Part shown: positions 16,063-24,954 of the stretch, in pieces
How the letters are laid out: every line of letters begins with the position of its first letter
How positions within the stretch are numbered: the first letter of the stretch is position 1
Assembly (NCBI RefSeq): GCF_023278185.1
Contig: NZ_CP066356.1
Span: 2,968,001-3,032,000 of the forward strand
Direction of reading: 5' to 3'
From: Bradyrhizobium elkanii USDA 76
GTDB taxonomy: Bacteria > Pseudomonadota > Alphaproteobacteria > Rhizobiales > Xanthobacteraceae
Length of the DNA stretch: 64,000 nt
Translations under genes and position numbers: made by a program
Notes under the pieces: generated by a model
Database searches by the model: none
What the model saw: the letters and a program-made list of their open reading frames with translations, nothing else
Told to the model about the DNA's origin: nothing

Positions 16063-17751
16063 CTACGCCTGCCCGCCGAGCGTGCGGACCGCTTCGTCGA
16101 CGCTGCGGAAGACGTGGTCCCGCGGCAACACCTCGTAGAGACCGAAGCGCTCGAAGGCGTCCTGCGCGCGCTCGGATTCGAGCCGCGCCACCGCCACCGT
16201 CACGCCGTCATCGCAGCATTCGCGGAACAGATCGCGCAGCGCCTGCGCCGCCGTGAAATCGATCTCGATCATGCCGCTGGCCTCGATCACCAGCAGCCGC
16301 GGCTTGGGTGTCGCCCCGCTGATGGCCTCGAGCACGCCGCTGTGGAAACTTTCCGCGTTGAGGAACGACAGCGGGGCTTGCAGGCCGACGACGGCAATGC
16401 CGGGCGTGCGCTCGCCTGTGACGTGCGGGCCCGTCGGCCACCAGATCGTGGTGCCGGGCACATGGACGAATTCGGCAAGCTGGCCGCGCGTCGTGGTCCA
16501 GATGCCGTGCAGCAGCGACAAAGCGATGCCGACGGCGACGCCTTGCTCGATCGGCAGCACGATGATCGCGGCCGCGGTCGCCACCACCAGCAGGAATTCA
16601 TAGAACGACTGACGGAAGATCGCGACGATCTGCTTCACGCGGATGATGCGCAGCGCCACGAACAGCAGGACGCCGCCGAGTGCCGCGTCGGGCACGTGCC
16701 GCAGCAGCGTCGCGCCGAACGCGAGCAGCGCGAGCACGATGGCCGCGGCGAACAGCCCCGAGAGCTGCGTGCGTCCGCCGGTCTCCGACACGATGCCGGT
16801 CCGCGGCGGGCTGGCGTTGACGGGAAAGGCGCCGAATAGCCCGGACAGCACGCTGCCGGCACCGGCGCCGAGGAAGTCGCGATCGACGTCGGCCGGCTTG
16901 TCCGGATCGGACAGGAACGAGCGCGTCGTCGCGGCGGTCTGCACCATGACGACGACCGCGATCAGGATCGCCAGCGACAACAGCTTGATCCAGCGCTCCG
17001 GCGCGATGTCCGGAAACGATGGCGTCGGCAGCGTCCCGGGCACGGTGCCGACCGCCTTGACGCCCTTGCTTTCGAGATGGCCGGCGATCACGGCGACGGT
17101 GGCCACGACAAGGCCGATCAGCGCGCCCGGAATGCGTGCGCTGATCTTCTCCGATCCGGCGACCAGCGCCAGCACGCCGAGGCCGATCGCCAGCGTGTAG
17201 AGATTGGTTCGGCCGATCTCTTCAGTGAGCAGCCCGAGCTTGTAGAGCGTCGGGCCGTCCGGCGTGGTCAGGCCGAGCACGCCGGGCAATTGCGAGACCA
17301 GGATGTGGACCGAGATGCCGGCGAGGAAGCCCACCGTCACCGGCGTCGACAGCAAATTGGCGATCCAGCCGAGCTTGAACAGGCTGCCGGCGATCATGAT
17401 CGCGCCGACCATCAGCGCCAGCGCCATTGCCAGCGCCTGATAGTCCGGCGAGCCGGCGGTCGCCATCAGCGCGAGGCCGCCGGCGAAGATCGGCGTGATC
17501 GTGGAGTCGGCGCCGCAGGACAGGAAGCGGTTGGCGCCGAACATCGCAAAGCCGAGCGAGCCGGCCATGAAGGCGAAGAAGCCGATCTGCGGCGAGAAGC
17601 CGCCAAGCCGCGCGGTCGCCATCTGCTCGGGGATCGCGATCGCGGCGAGCGTCAGCCCGGCGATCAGGTCGCCCGGCAGGTCGCTTGGCCGGAACGCCCT
17701 GAGCGAACGGAAGATCGGCCAGCTGGCGTGGGTCTGACGATCCTGGCCCAT
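16063..17751 (-). CDS. SulP-family anion permease with STAS domain
   Basis: 562 residues from the ATG at 17751; a TTG start 33 bases upstream is less likely. The SulP signature region is present (FFAFMAGSLGFAMFGANRFLSCGADSTITPI and later LFGAFPVNASPPRTG), with 12-14 hydrophobic helices, and residues about 440-560 form a cytosolic STAS domain (RLLVIEASGMIEIDFTAAQALRDLF). Such proteins carry sulfate, bicarbonate or dicarboxylates; the ion is not shown. No cys/sulfate-assimilation gene or carbonic anhydrase is adjacent. Confidence 0.92.
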   Translation of the reverse strand: MGQDRQTHASWPIFRSLRAFRPSDLPGDLIAGLTLAAIAIPEQMATARLGGFSPQIGFFAFMAGSLGFAMFGANRFLSCGADSTITPIFAGGLALMATAGSPDYQALAMALALMVGAIMIAGSLFKLGWIANLLSTPVTVGFLAGISVHILVSQLPGVLGLTTPDGPTLYKLGLLTEEIGRTNLYTLAIGLGVLALVAGSEKISARIPGALIGLVVATVAVIAGHLESKGVKAVGTVPGTLPTPSFPDIAPERWIKLLSLAILIAVVVMVQTAATTRSFLSDPDKPADVDRDFLGAGAGSVLSGLFGAFPVNASPPRTGIVSETGGRTQLSGLFAAAIVLALLAFGATLLRHVPDAALGGVLLFVALRIIRVKQIVAIFRQSFYEFLLVVATAAAIIVLPIEQGVAVGIALSLLHGIWTTTRGQLAEFVHVPGTTIWWPTGPHVTGERTPGIAVVGLQAPLSFLNAESFHSGVLEAISGATPKPRLLVIEASGMIEIDFTAAQALRDLFRECCDDGVTVAVARLESERAQDAFERFGLYEVLPRDHVFRSVDEAVRTLGGQA

Positions 17752-17842
17752 CGGTGTCTCATGAGGATTGCCGCAATTCCGCAATAGTCCGACATCGCGC
17801 GGCCAAAATCCAGCGGACGGCAGCCTGCGTCGGCGCGAAGAC

Positions 17843-18574
17843 CTAGCCGATATTTTGCAGCGCCGGGAAGGTTTCCAGCAGCCAGACGCTGACGCTGGAC
17901 ACTGCGCCGGTCAGGAAGCCGATGCCGGTGACCACCATCAGCACGCCCATCACCCGCTCGACCGTGTCGAGATGGCGCTTCATCCGCGCGAACAGCGAGG
18001 AGAACTGCTTGACCATGAAGGCCGCAAGCAGGAACGGGATGCCGAGCCCGGCGGAATAGACCGCGAGCAGGCCGGCGCCTTTCGTCACCGTGGCCTCCGC
18101 GGCCGCGATCGAGAGGATCGCGGCCAGGATCGGCCCGATGCATGGCGTCCAGCCGAAGGCGAAGGCCAGGCCCATGACATAGGCGCCCCACAGCCCGACC
18201 GGTTTCGGCGCGGTCAGCCGTCCCTCGCGCATCAGCAGGCCGATCCGGGTCACGCCGAGGAAGTGCAGGCCCATGATGATGATGACGATGCCGGCCAGGA
18301 TCGAGAGCTCGGCCGACCAGGCGCGCACCAGCCCGCCGACGAAGGACGCGCTGGCGCCGAGCGCGACGAACACGGTGGAGAAGCCGAGCACGAACATCAG
18401 CGCCGCCGTCATCACCGCGCGCTTGGAGGCCGCGGTGGCGCCGTCCTGGTTGACCTGCTCGATGGTCGCGCCGGTCAGATAGATCAGATAGGGCGGCACC
18501 AGCGGCAGCACGCAGGGCGACAGGAAGCTGACCAGACCGGCGATCAGGGCCGCCGGGATCGAGACGTCGTGCAT
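17843..18574 (-). CDS. ccdA: CcdA-type thiol-reductant membrane transporter
   Basis: 243 residues with six membrane helices. The two conserved cysteines appear in SFLSPCVLPLVPPYL (first helix) and FGWTPCIGPILAAIL (fourth helix), the hallmark of CcdA/DsbD transmembrane domains. It moves reducing equivalents from cytoplasmic thioredoxin to the periplasm for cytochrome c maturation. The ATG at 18574 is used; the codon before it is a TTG. It is upstream of, and co-oriented with, the SulP gene, 91 bases away; no direct functional tie is apparent. Confidence 0.93.
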   Translation of the reverse strand: MHDVSIPAALIAGLVSFLSPCVLPLVPPYLIYLTGATIEQVNQDGATAASKRAVMTAALMFVLGFSTVFVALGASASFVGGLVRAWSAELSILAGIVIIIMGLHFLGVTRIGLLMREGRLTAPKPVGLWGAYVMGLAFAFGWTPCIGPILAAILSIAAAEATVTKGAGLLAVYSAGLGIPFLLAAFMVKQFSSLFARMKRHLDTVERVMGVLMVVTGIGFLTGAVSSVSVWLLETFPALQNIG

Positions 18575-18682
18575 CAATGAAACCTTCGCAGAATAGCGCT
18601 CCTGTCTTGGCGTCTACGCCGCCAACAATCCAGAAGTTTCGTCGTCGCAGCCTTCAACTATGGTCACAGGGTCGTGTGCGGG

Positions 18683-18758
18683 AGGCCGGGACCCATGACC
18701 ACCGCTGCACATCGTTGCGGCTGCGGCGCATGGGTCCCGGCCTTCGCCGGGACGACGA
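18683..18758. repeat. Third-family palindromic repeat (GGCCGGGACCCATG)
   Basis: Perfect 15-base arms AGGCCGGGACCCATG (18683-18697) and CATGGGTCCCGGCCT (18729-18743), then TCGCCGGGACGACG. It lies between ccdA and the GntR gene. A related element is at 55142-55259. Confidence 0.85.
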
Positions 18759-18780
18759 CGGGGAGGGAGCTGCCCGCTCG

Positions 18781-19527
18781 CTACCGCTTGCGCGCGGGTC
18801 GGCTCGCCGGCGTCTCGAACTCCCGGCCGCGAATGCGCACCAGATCGTCGGCGGAATTCGTCAGCAGCACGACGGTAGCCGCGCGCGCCGTCTCCGCATC
18901 TCCGGCGGCGATCGCGTCCAGCACCGCGCGGTGCTCGCGCAGCGCCCGCGGACGGTGCGAGCCCGGCGCTGCGATCGTAAAACTCTGGCGCAGCGTGATC
19001 TCGAACATCTGCGCGATCGGCCAGAAGAATTCGTTGCGGGTGGCGAAATAGATCGCCTGGTGGAACGCGATGTCGGCGGCGACGAACTCCTCGTTGGTCT
19101 TTGCCGCGTCCATGCCGTCGCATCCGGCGCGGATGCGGGCGACGTCGACCTCCTCGGCATGGGTCGCCGCGAGCGCTGCCGCGGCCGGCTCGACCGCGGC
19201 GCGCAGCTGGAACAGCTTGGCGAGATAACGGTCGATCTCCGCGCTCTCGAGGTGCCAGCGCAGCACGTCGGGATCGAGCTGATTCCACTGCTCGGGCGGC
19301 CGGACCCGCGTGCCGCTCTTGGGTCGGGATTCGATCAGGCCCTTGCCGGTCAGCGTTCGGATCGCCTCGCGCACCACGGTACGGCTGACGTCCATCATCT
19401 CGCAGATCCGGATTTCCGGCGGCAGCGTTTCGCCGACGCCGATCTCGCCGCGCACGATGCTGCTGCCGACGCGGTCGGTGACCTGGCTGTGCACGCTCCG
19501 ACGCAACGCGTTGGATGTCTGGAACAT
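18781..19527 (-). CDS. GntR/FadR-family regulator (FCD domain)
   Basis: 248 residues from the ATG at 19527, preceded by GAGG. The winged HTH is at about 12-80 (ETLPPEIRICEMMDVSRTVVREAIRTLTGKGLIESRPKSGT). The FCD effector domain has the metal-site residues D..H in ADIAFHQAIYFATRN and H in LREHRAVLDAI, typical of regulators that sense organic acids. A longer reading from 19605 would start inside the operator and is rejected. It faces the TRAP operon across a 23-base perfect palindrome and most likely represses it until a substrate acid binds. Confidence 0.92.
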   Translation of the reverse strand: MFQTSNALRRSVHSQVTDRVGSSIVRGEIGVGETLPPEIRICEMMDVSRTVVREAIRTLTGKGLIESRPKSGTRVRPPEQWNQLDPDVLRWHLESAEIDRYLAKLFQLRAAVEPAAAALAATHAEEVDVARIRAGCDGMDAAKTNEEFVAADIAFHQAIYFATRNEFFWPIAQMFEITLRQSFTIAAPGSHRPRALREHRAVLDAIAAGDAETARAATVVLLTNSADDLVRIRGREFETPASRPARKR

Positions 19528-19592
19528 CGAGGGCCTCGCTGCGGTTGCAGCCTGCGCCGCCGCCGAGCCGCGCCCTTGCACAACCGTATCCG

Positions 19593-19615
19593 ATTTGTCA
19601 TACATTATGACAAAT
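19593..19615. promoter_or_regulatory. GntR operator
   Basis: ATTTGTCATA-CAT-TATGACAAAT is a perfect inverted repeat with ten-base arms. TTGTCATA...TATGACAA fits the TNGTNNNACNA-type FadR-subfamily consensus. It lies between the GntR gene and the TRAP binding-protein gene, 72 bases before the latter. Confidence 0.85.
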
Positions 19616-19686
19616 GGGCTGCCAAGCTCACGCCGTCAGGCGGGCGGCCAACACAATAAAGATCCGTTCCCGGGAGGAGCTCCATC

Positions 19687-20718
19687 ATGACGTCGAATCG
19701 CGTGAGCCGCCGCATTGTGCTGCAGTCGTCGGTCGCCGCGACCGCGTGGCTTGCCGCCGCGCCCGCCATCATCGGCCGCGCCGAGGCCGCGGTGATGAAG
19801 ATGCGATGCTCGTCGTCGCTTCCGAACGATCCGAAATATGCCAATGGCCGCGTCTACTACGACAATCTGGTCAAGAGCCTGAAGGCGAACGGGCTCGGCG
19901 AGCAGATCGAGGTCACCTTCTTTCCCGACAACCAGCTCGGCCAGGAGATCGACGTCATCAACTCGGTGAAGCTCGGGGTGATCGACCTGATGGTGTCGGG
20001 CTCGTCGATCTCGGCGAATCTCGTGCCGCTGGTCGGCACCTTCGACCTCGGTTACCTCTTCACCAGCTTCCAGCAGCAGACCAAGGCGTTCGACGCCGGC
20101 GCGGCGAAGCCGATCGAGGCTGCGCTGCTCAAGGGCGCCGGCATTCACATCATCGGCTGGGCCTATAATTTCGGCGCGCGCAGCGTGCTGGCGAAGAAGC
20201 CGGTGAAGACGCCGGAGGATCTCGCCGGCCTGAAAATCCGCACCTTGCCCAATCCGATCATCACCGAGTGCCTGCGGCTGATGGGGGCCGCCGCAACGCC
20301 GCTGGCGTTCGGCGAGATCTACACGGCGCTGCAGGCCGGCGTGCTCGACGGCCTCGAACACGATCCGCCGACCATCCTGGCGAGCAAGTTCTACGAGACG
20401 GCGAAGCATTATGCGCTGACCCAGCACATCTTCTCGCCGCTCGCGGTCTATTTCAGCGACACCAGCTTCAACCGCATGGCGCCCAAGCTGCGCGAAGGCT
20501 TCCTCGACGCGGCGAACAAGGCCGCGACCGACACCCGCGCGCACGGCCTTGCGGTGGAGAAGGAGGCGCTGGCGGCGCTGGTGGAGAAGGGCGTCACCGT
20601 CGTCGAATGCGACAAGGAGGCGTTCCGCAAGCGCGTGCTGCCGCAGACCGACAATTTCATCAAGGCGCGGCCCGAGGCCAAGGCCGTCGTCGACCTGATC
20701 CGCGCCACGCAGGCCTGA
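19687..20718 (+). CDS. TRAP transporter substrate-binding protein (DctP family)
   Basis: 343 residues with an N-terminal signal containing SRRIVLQSS, which looks Tat-like, cleaved near AEA. The DctP fold is recognisable: FFPDNQLGQEIDVINSVKLGVIDLMV, then AGLKIRTLPNPIITECLRLMGAAATPLAFGEIYTALQAGVLDGLEHDP. The Arg in KIRTLPNP is the usual carboxylate-binding residue, so the ligand is an organic acid. GGGAGGAGC is a strong ribosome site eight bases upstream. First gene of the operon; the fused QM gene follows after nine bases. Confidence 0.93.
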   Translation: MTSNRVSRRIVLQSSVAATAWLAAAPAIIGRAEAAVMKMRCSSSLPNDPKYANGRVYYDNLVKSLKANGLGEQIEVTFFPDNQLGQEIDVINSVKLGVIDLMVSGSSISANLVPLVGTFDLGYLFTSFQQQTKAFDAGAAKPIEAALLKGAGIHIIGWAYNFGARSVLAKKPVKTPEDLAGLKIRTLPNPIITECLRLMGAAATPLAFGEIYTALQAGVLDGLEHDPPTILASKFYETAKHYALTQHIFSPLAVYFSDTSFNRMAPKLREGFLDAANKAATDTRAHGLAVEKEALAALVEKGVTVVECDKEAFRKRVLPQTDNFIKARPEAKAVVDLIRATQA

Positions 20719-20727
20719 GGTCGGCGC

Positions 20728-22584
20728 ATGTCAGTCGCCGCAGTCGAGGCGAGAAGCAGCGCTGATCGGATCACGGCGCCGCTGCTCGCGGTCAGTGACG
20801 CGATCGCCGCGCTCCTGCTTGCCGCCGATCTCGTGGTGGTCTGCGTCTCGGTGCTGGCCCGCTTCCTGTTCAACGCGCCGGTCGAATGGTCCGACGACGT
20901 CGCCCGCGGCCTGATGGTCGGGTCGAGCTTCTTCGGCGCGGCGAGCGCGCTCGCGCGCAGCGAGAATCTCGGCGTCGCCTTCTTCGTCAACATGTTGCCG
21001 CACGCCCTGCGGCGGATGGTCGACGCGGTCGGTGCGCTGCTCGTCACCATCATCGCCGGCTATGTCGCGTTCAACGCCGTCAAGATGGGCTGGCTGACCA
21101 CCGGCCAGACCTCCGGCTCCGGCCTGCCGCTGGAATGGACGTTCTATCCGATGGGGATCGGCGCGGCGTTCATGACGGTCTTCGCGTTCGAGACGTTCTG
21201 TGGCCGGCCGCTGCGCGACATGGCGGCAGCCATCGTCGCGCCCGCCGTCATCGTCGGCCTTTATCTGGCCTGGGATGCATTCGCACCATCGTCCGTGCCG
21301 TCGTCGCAGGCGTTGATGCTGATCGGATTCTTCCTCACGCTGTTCGGCGGACTGCCGATCGGCTTTGCGCTGGCGCTGGCGGCGCTGATCTTCATCTGGG
21401 TCGAGGGCACGCTGCCCGGCGTGATCTTCGCCCAGCAGATGGCGCGCGGCATCGACAATTTCGTGCTGCTGGCGATCCCGTTCTTCATCCTGGTCGGCTA
21501 CCTGATGGAAGCCAACGGCATGTCGGTCCGGCTGATCGAGCTGTTGCAGCGTGCGGTCGGACGGATGCGCGGCGGGCTCAACGTCGTCATGGTGATGTCG
21601 ATGGTGCTGTTCTCCGGCATCTCGGGCTCCAAGATGGCCGACGTCGCCGCGGTCGGCTCGGTGCTGATCCCGGCGGCGCGGCGCTCGCGGCAGAGCCCGG
21701 GCGGGGCCGTGGCGCTGCTCGCCGCCTCCGCTGTCATGGCGGAGACCATTCCGCCCTGCATCAACCTGATCATCCTCGGCTTCGTCGCCAACCTCTCGAT
21801 CGGCGGACTGTTCGTCGCCGGCATGTTGCCGGCCGCGCTGATGGCGCTGGCGCTGATTGCGGTGTCGATCATCTTCGGCAAGCGTCCCGCCGCGAACGTG
21901 GAAGCCGAGCCGCGCGCCGCGGTATCGGGGCTCTGGACCGGTGCGATCGCCTCGTTCGGGCTGATCTTCATGATCTTCTTCGGCTTCAAGAGCGGCTTTG
22001 CCACCGCGACCGAAATCTCCGCCTTCGCCGCGGTCTATGCCATCGCCGTCGGCAGCCTGCTGTTTCGCGAGCTCGGTGTGAAGAGCCTCGCGCACTGCTT
22101 CGTGCAGTCGGCTGTGCGTTCGGGGCTGGTGCTGTTCATTGTCGCCGCGGCGCAGTCGCTGGCCTTCATCCTGACGCTGCAGCAGGTGCCGCATGCCGTC
22201 GGCGACCTCATGCTGGCGATCTCCGGCAGCCACGGGGTCTGGCTGTTCATGCTGCTGTCGATCCTGGTGCTGGTGGTGATGGGCTCGGTGCTCGAAGGCG
22301 CCGCGGCGCTGATCATCTTCGGCCCGCTGCTGCTGCCGGTTGCCGTCAAGCTCGGCATCGATCCGCTGCATTTCGGCGTCGTGCTTGTGATCGCGATGGG
22401 GCTCGGGCTCTTTGCTCCGCCACTTGGCCTTGGGCTCTACGGCGCCTGCCTGATCGGCAACGTGCCGATCGAACAGACCATCAAGCCGATCGCGGGCTAT
22501 CTCGGCCTGCTGTTGCTGTGCCTGCTGGTGATCGCCTTCGTGCCGGCGATCAGCACGGCCTTGCCGCATGCGCTCGGCTATTAG
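20728..22584 (+). CDS. TRAP transporter fused permease (DctQ-DctM)
   Basis: 618 residues. The first ~170 are the four-helix DctQ small subunit (VEWSDDVARGLMVGSSFFGAASAL); residues about 185-618 are the DctM channel with FFLTLFGGLPIGFALALAAL, MVLFSGISGSKMADVAAVGSVLIP and GLFAPPLGLGLYG. It imports the acid captured by the preceding binding protein using an ion gradient. The starting ATG at 20728 lies nine bases after the binding-protein stop. Fused QM proteins are known, so this is not new in itself. Confidence 0.93.
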   Translation: MSVAAVEARSSADRITAPLLAVSDAIAALLLAADLVVVCVSVLARFLFNAPVEWSDDVARGLMVGSSFFGAASALARSENLGVAFFVNMLPHALRRMVDAVGALLVTIIAGYVAFNAVKMGWLTTGQTSGSGLPLEWTFYPMGIGAAFMTVFAFETFCGRPLRDMAAAIVAPAVIVGLYLAWDAFAPSSVPSSQALMLIGFFLTLFGGLPIGFALALAALIFIWVEGTLPGVIFAQQMARGIDNFVLLAIPFFILVGYLMEANGMSVRLIELLQRAVGRMRGGLNVVMVMSMVLFSGISGSKMADVAAVGSVLIPAARRSRQSPGGAVALLAASAVMAETIPPCINLIILGFVANLSIGGLFVAGMLPAALMALALIAVSIIFGKRPAANVEAEPRAAVSGLWTGAIASFGLIFMIFFGFKSGFATATEISAFAAVYAIAVGSLLFRELGVKSLAHCFVQSAVRSGLVLFIVAAAQSLAFILTLQQVPHAVGDLMLAISGSHGVWLFMLLSILVLVVMGSVLEGAAALIIFGPLLLPVAVKLGIDPLHFGVVLVIAMGLGLFAPPLGLGLYGACLIGNVPIEQTIKPIAGYLGLLLLCLLVIAFVPAISTALPHALGY

Positions 22585-22596
22585 GGGAATGGAAAC

Positions 22597-23580
22597 GTGA
22601 AGGTGCTGCTCGCCCATACCCCGCAGATGCGCCGCGATTATTACGGCGAGCGCAGCCTGAACGGCCTGCGCGCGGTCGCCGACGTCAAGCTGCACGAGGG
22701 CGAGGAGGCGCTCGACGCGGCCGCACTGGTCAGGGCCGCGGCCGATGTCGACATCATCGTCGCCGACCGCATGACGCAGGGGCGAGGGGAGATCTTCCCG
22801 CAGCTGCCGATGCTGCGCGCCTTCGTGCGCTGCGCGGTCGACATCCGCAAGATCGACGTCGCCGCGGCCTCCGCCGCCGGCGTGCTGGTGACGCAGGCGA
22901 GCGCCGGCTTCGTCCAGTCGGTCGCCGAGCTTGCGCTCGGCTTCATGGTCGATCTGTCGCGCGGCGTCTCACGGGCAACCGCAGACTATCATGCGGGCAA
23001 GGCGCCCGAGGTCGTGATGGGCCGCCAGCTTGCGGGAAGCACGATCGGCATCATCGGCTATGGCAGCATCGGGCGCTATCTTGCCGCGATCGCAAAAGTG
23101 CTCGGCATGAATGTGCTGGTCGCCGATCCCTACGTAACGATCGATGATGCGGCGATCCGGCATCTGACGCTCGACGATCTGCTGGCGCGCGCCGACTACG
23201 TTGTCTGTCTCGCGATCGCCAACGCGCAGACCGAGAACCTGATCGGTCAGGCCGCACTGGCGCGAATGCCGAAGCACGCATTCTTCATCAACCTTTCGCG
23301 CGGAAACCTGGTCGACGAGGCGGCACTGTCGGCCGCGCTGCGCGACGGCCGTATCGCGGGTGCCGCGATGGATGTCGGCCGCGCGCCGGACCAGATGCCG
23401 ACGCCCGAGCTTGCGAAGCTGCATAATGTGATCGCAACGCCGCATGTCGGCGGCCTCACGCCGCAGGCGATCGAGCATCAGTCATCGGAGACGGTACGCC
23501 AGGTCGCGAAGATCGTTGCCGGCGAGATACCCGTCGGCGCGGCCAATGCCGGCCACTGGACGCGGCGGCCTCGGCCATGA
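22597..23580 (+). CDS. D-2-hydroxyacid dehydrogenase-like protein (NAD-binding)
   Basis: 327 residues from GTG 22597. The Rossmann motif is GIIGYGSIGRYL, followed by the D (VADPYV) that prefers NAD(H). The catalytic Arg appears in FFINLSRGNLVDE and the catalytic His in IATPHVGGLTP. The usual Glu of the DVFxxEP motif is not evident: here the sequence is AMDVGRAPDQMP. This may reduce or alter activity. It sits between the TRAP importer and the ABC importer, suggesting a role in metabolising the imported 2-hydroxy or 2-oxo acid. Confidence 0.88.
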   Translation: MKVLLAHTPQMRRDYYGERSLNGLRAVADVKLHEGEEALDAAALVRAAADVDIIVADRMTQGRGEIFPQLPMLRAFVRCAVDIRKIDVAAASAAGVLVTQASAGFVQSVAELALGFMVDLSRGVSRATADYHAGKAPEVVMGRQLAGSTIGIIGYGSIGRYLAAIAKVLGMNVLVADPYVTIDDAAIRHLTLDDLLARADYVVCLAIANAQTENLIGQAALARMPKHAFFINLSRGNLVDEAALSAALRDGRIAGAAMDVGRAPDQMPTPELAKLHNVIATPHVGGLTPQAIEHQSSETVRQVAKIVAGEIPVGAANAGHWTRRPRP

Positions 23581-23737
23581 AAGTTTGGCGAAGCCCAATG
23601 TCGCCCGCGGGGCTGGACAAGAGCTTCGCATCCGGCCCAGACTTGGCCCGCATAACCGCGGCCCCTGAGCGCGCGGACAATCAATGAACGGTCCCGCAAC
23701 AAACGACGGGCGCCGAGAGGGAACAGGGAGGCATCAC

Positions 23738-24934
23738 ATGGCTATTTCACGCCGTGACGTTTTGTTGGGCAGCGCCGGTGCATTGGGCGCCGCATCATTT
23801 TCCTTCCCGGCGCCAGCCATCGCACAGTCAGAACCGATCAAGATCGGCTGTCTCGCGGCGATCACCGGTCCGAGCTCGGCGCCGACCGTCGGCTTCAACC
23901 GCGGCGTCAACTTCGCGGTCGACGCCATCAACGGCGCCGGCGGGGTGAAGGGCCGCAAGATCGAGCTCGTGATGCGCGACACCCAGGGCGATCCGACCAA
24001 GGCGGTGAACGCCACGCAGGAGCTGATCAGCCAGGCCAAGGTGCACGCGATCTGGGGCCCGCTGAACTCGGGCGAGGCGCTGGCCACAACGCCGATCATG
24101 GCGCGCGCCAAGATGCCGGATCTGCATCCCTGCGTGGTCGAGACCCTGATCGACCCGGTCAAGTTCCCCAACGCGTTCCGCATCGCGCCGTCGAACAACC
24201 AATGGGACGACGCCGTGCGCAATTACTGTCTCAAGATCCTCAAGGTGAAGAAGGTCGCCGTGATCGGCGATACGACCGGCTATGGCGTCACCGCGGTCGG
24301 CGCCTCCGTCGCGGCGTTCAAGAAGGACGGCGCCGAGGTGGCCTATCAGGCCAATATCGACGCCACGCAGCCCGACATGACGCCGGACATGCTGCGCGCC
24401 AAGAATGCCGGCGCGGAAGCGATCGTGGTGTGGAGCGTCTCGACCGGCATGGAGGCGCGCATGTTCAACACCCGCGCCGCGATGAACTGGGACGTGCCCT
24501 TTGTCGGGCATCCCTCGATGGCGTCGGGCGAGCTTGCGAGCCTGGTCGCCAAGCCGGAGAACTGGAAGAAGGTCTACGCGATCGGCTACAAGAGCTGCAG
24601 CTATGACGGCGCCGGCAAGCTGCCGCCGAAGAGCGCGGACCTGGTCGCGCGCCTGACCAAGGCCAACATCGCGCTGAACGACACGCTGTTGTGGTGGGTC
24701 GCGGGCGGCATCGATTGCATCGAGCTGATCGCCAAGGCGGTCGCCGAAAGCGGCTCCACCGACAGCGCCGGCATCATCAAGTACTGGAACACGCTGTCGA
24801 CCTATCCCGGCTATTTCGGCAATTACCGCTTCTCGCCGACCGAGCACAACGGCTATTTGACCGAAGAGATCGTGATGTCGGAAGCCTCTACCGCCAAGGA
24901 CGGCACCTTCGCGCTGGCGCCGGGGTATACATAG
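23738..24934 (+). CDS. ABC transporter substrate-binding protein (LivK-type)
   Basis: 398 residues from ATG 23738, with GGGAGG at the right spacing. A twin-arginine-like signal (ISRRDVLLGSAGALG...AIAQ) precedes a periplasmic-binding fold of the branched-chain amino acid/amide type: IKIGCLAAITGPSSAPTVGFNRGVNFAVDAINGAGGVKGRKIELVMRDTQGDP. Ligand not known; in related loci it is an aromatic or other organic acid rather than Leu/Ile/Val. It opens the permease/ATPase set that follows. Confidence 0.92.
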   Translation: MAISRRDVLLGSAGALGAASFSFPAPAIAQSEPIKIGCLAAITGPSSAPTVGFNRGVNFAVDAINGAGGVKGRKIELVMRDTQGDPTKAVNATQELISQAKVHAIWGPLNSGEALATTPIMARAKMPDLHPCVVETLIDPVKFPNAFRIAPSNNQWDDAVRNYCLKILKVKKVAVIGDTTGYGVTAVGASVAAFKKDGAEVAYQANIDATQPDMTPDMLRAKNAGAEAIVVWSVSTGMEARMFNTRAAMNWDVPFVGHPSMASGELASLVAKPENWKKVYAIGYKSCSYDGAGKLPPKSADLVARLTKANIALNDTLLWWVAGGIDCIELIAKAVAESGSTDSAGIIKYWNTLSTYPGYFGNYRFSPTEHNGYLTEEIVMSEASTAKDGTFALAPGYT

Positions 24935-24954
24935 AAGGGCGGGGGGCGCAGCCG

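Noticed and set aside
19528..19605. Longer GntR protein starting at 19605
   Set aside because: That start lies inside the perfect operator palindrome; ATG 19527 has a GAGG site and gives a normal family length.
20731..22695. 654-codon minus-strand open frame opposite the TRAP QM gene
   Set aside because: Extremely Gln/Arg/Asp/His-rich antisense of membrane-helix codons; no start signal or homology.
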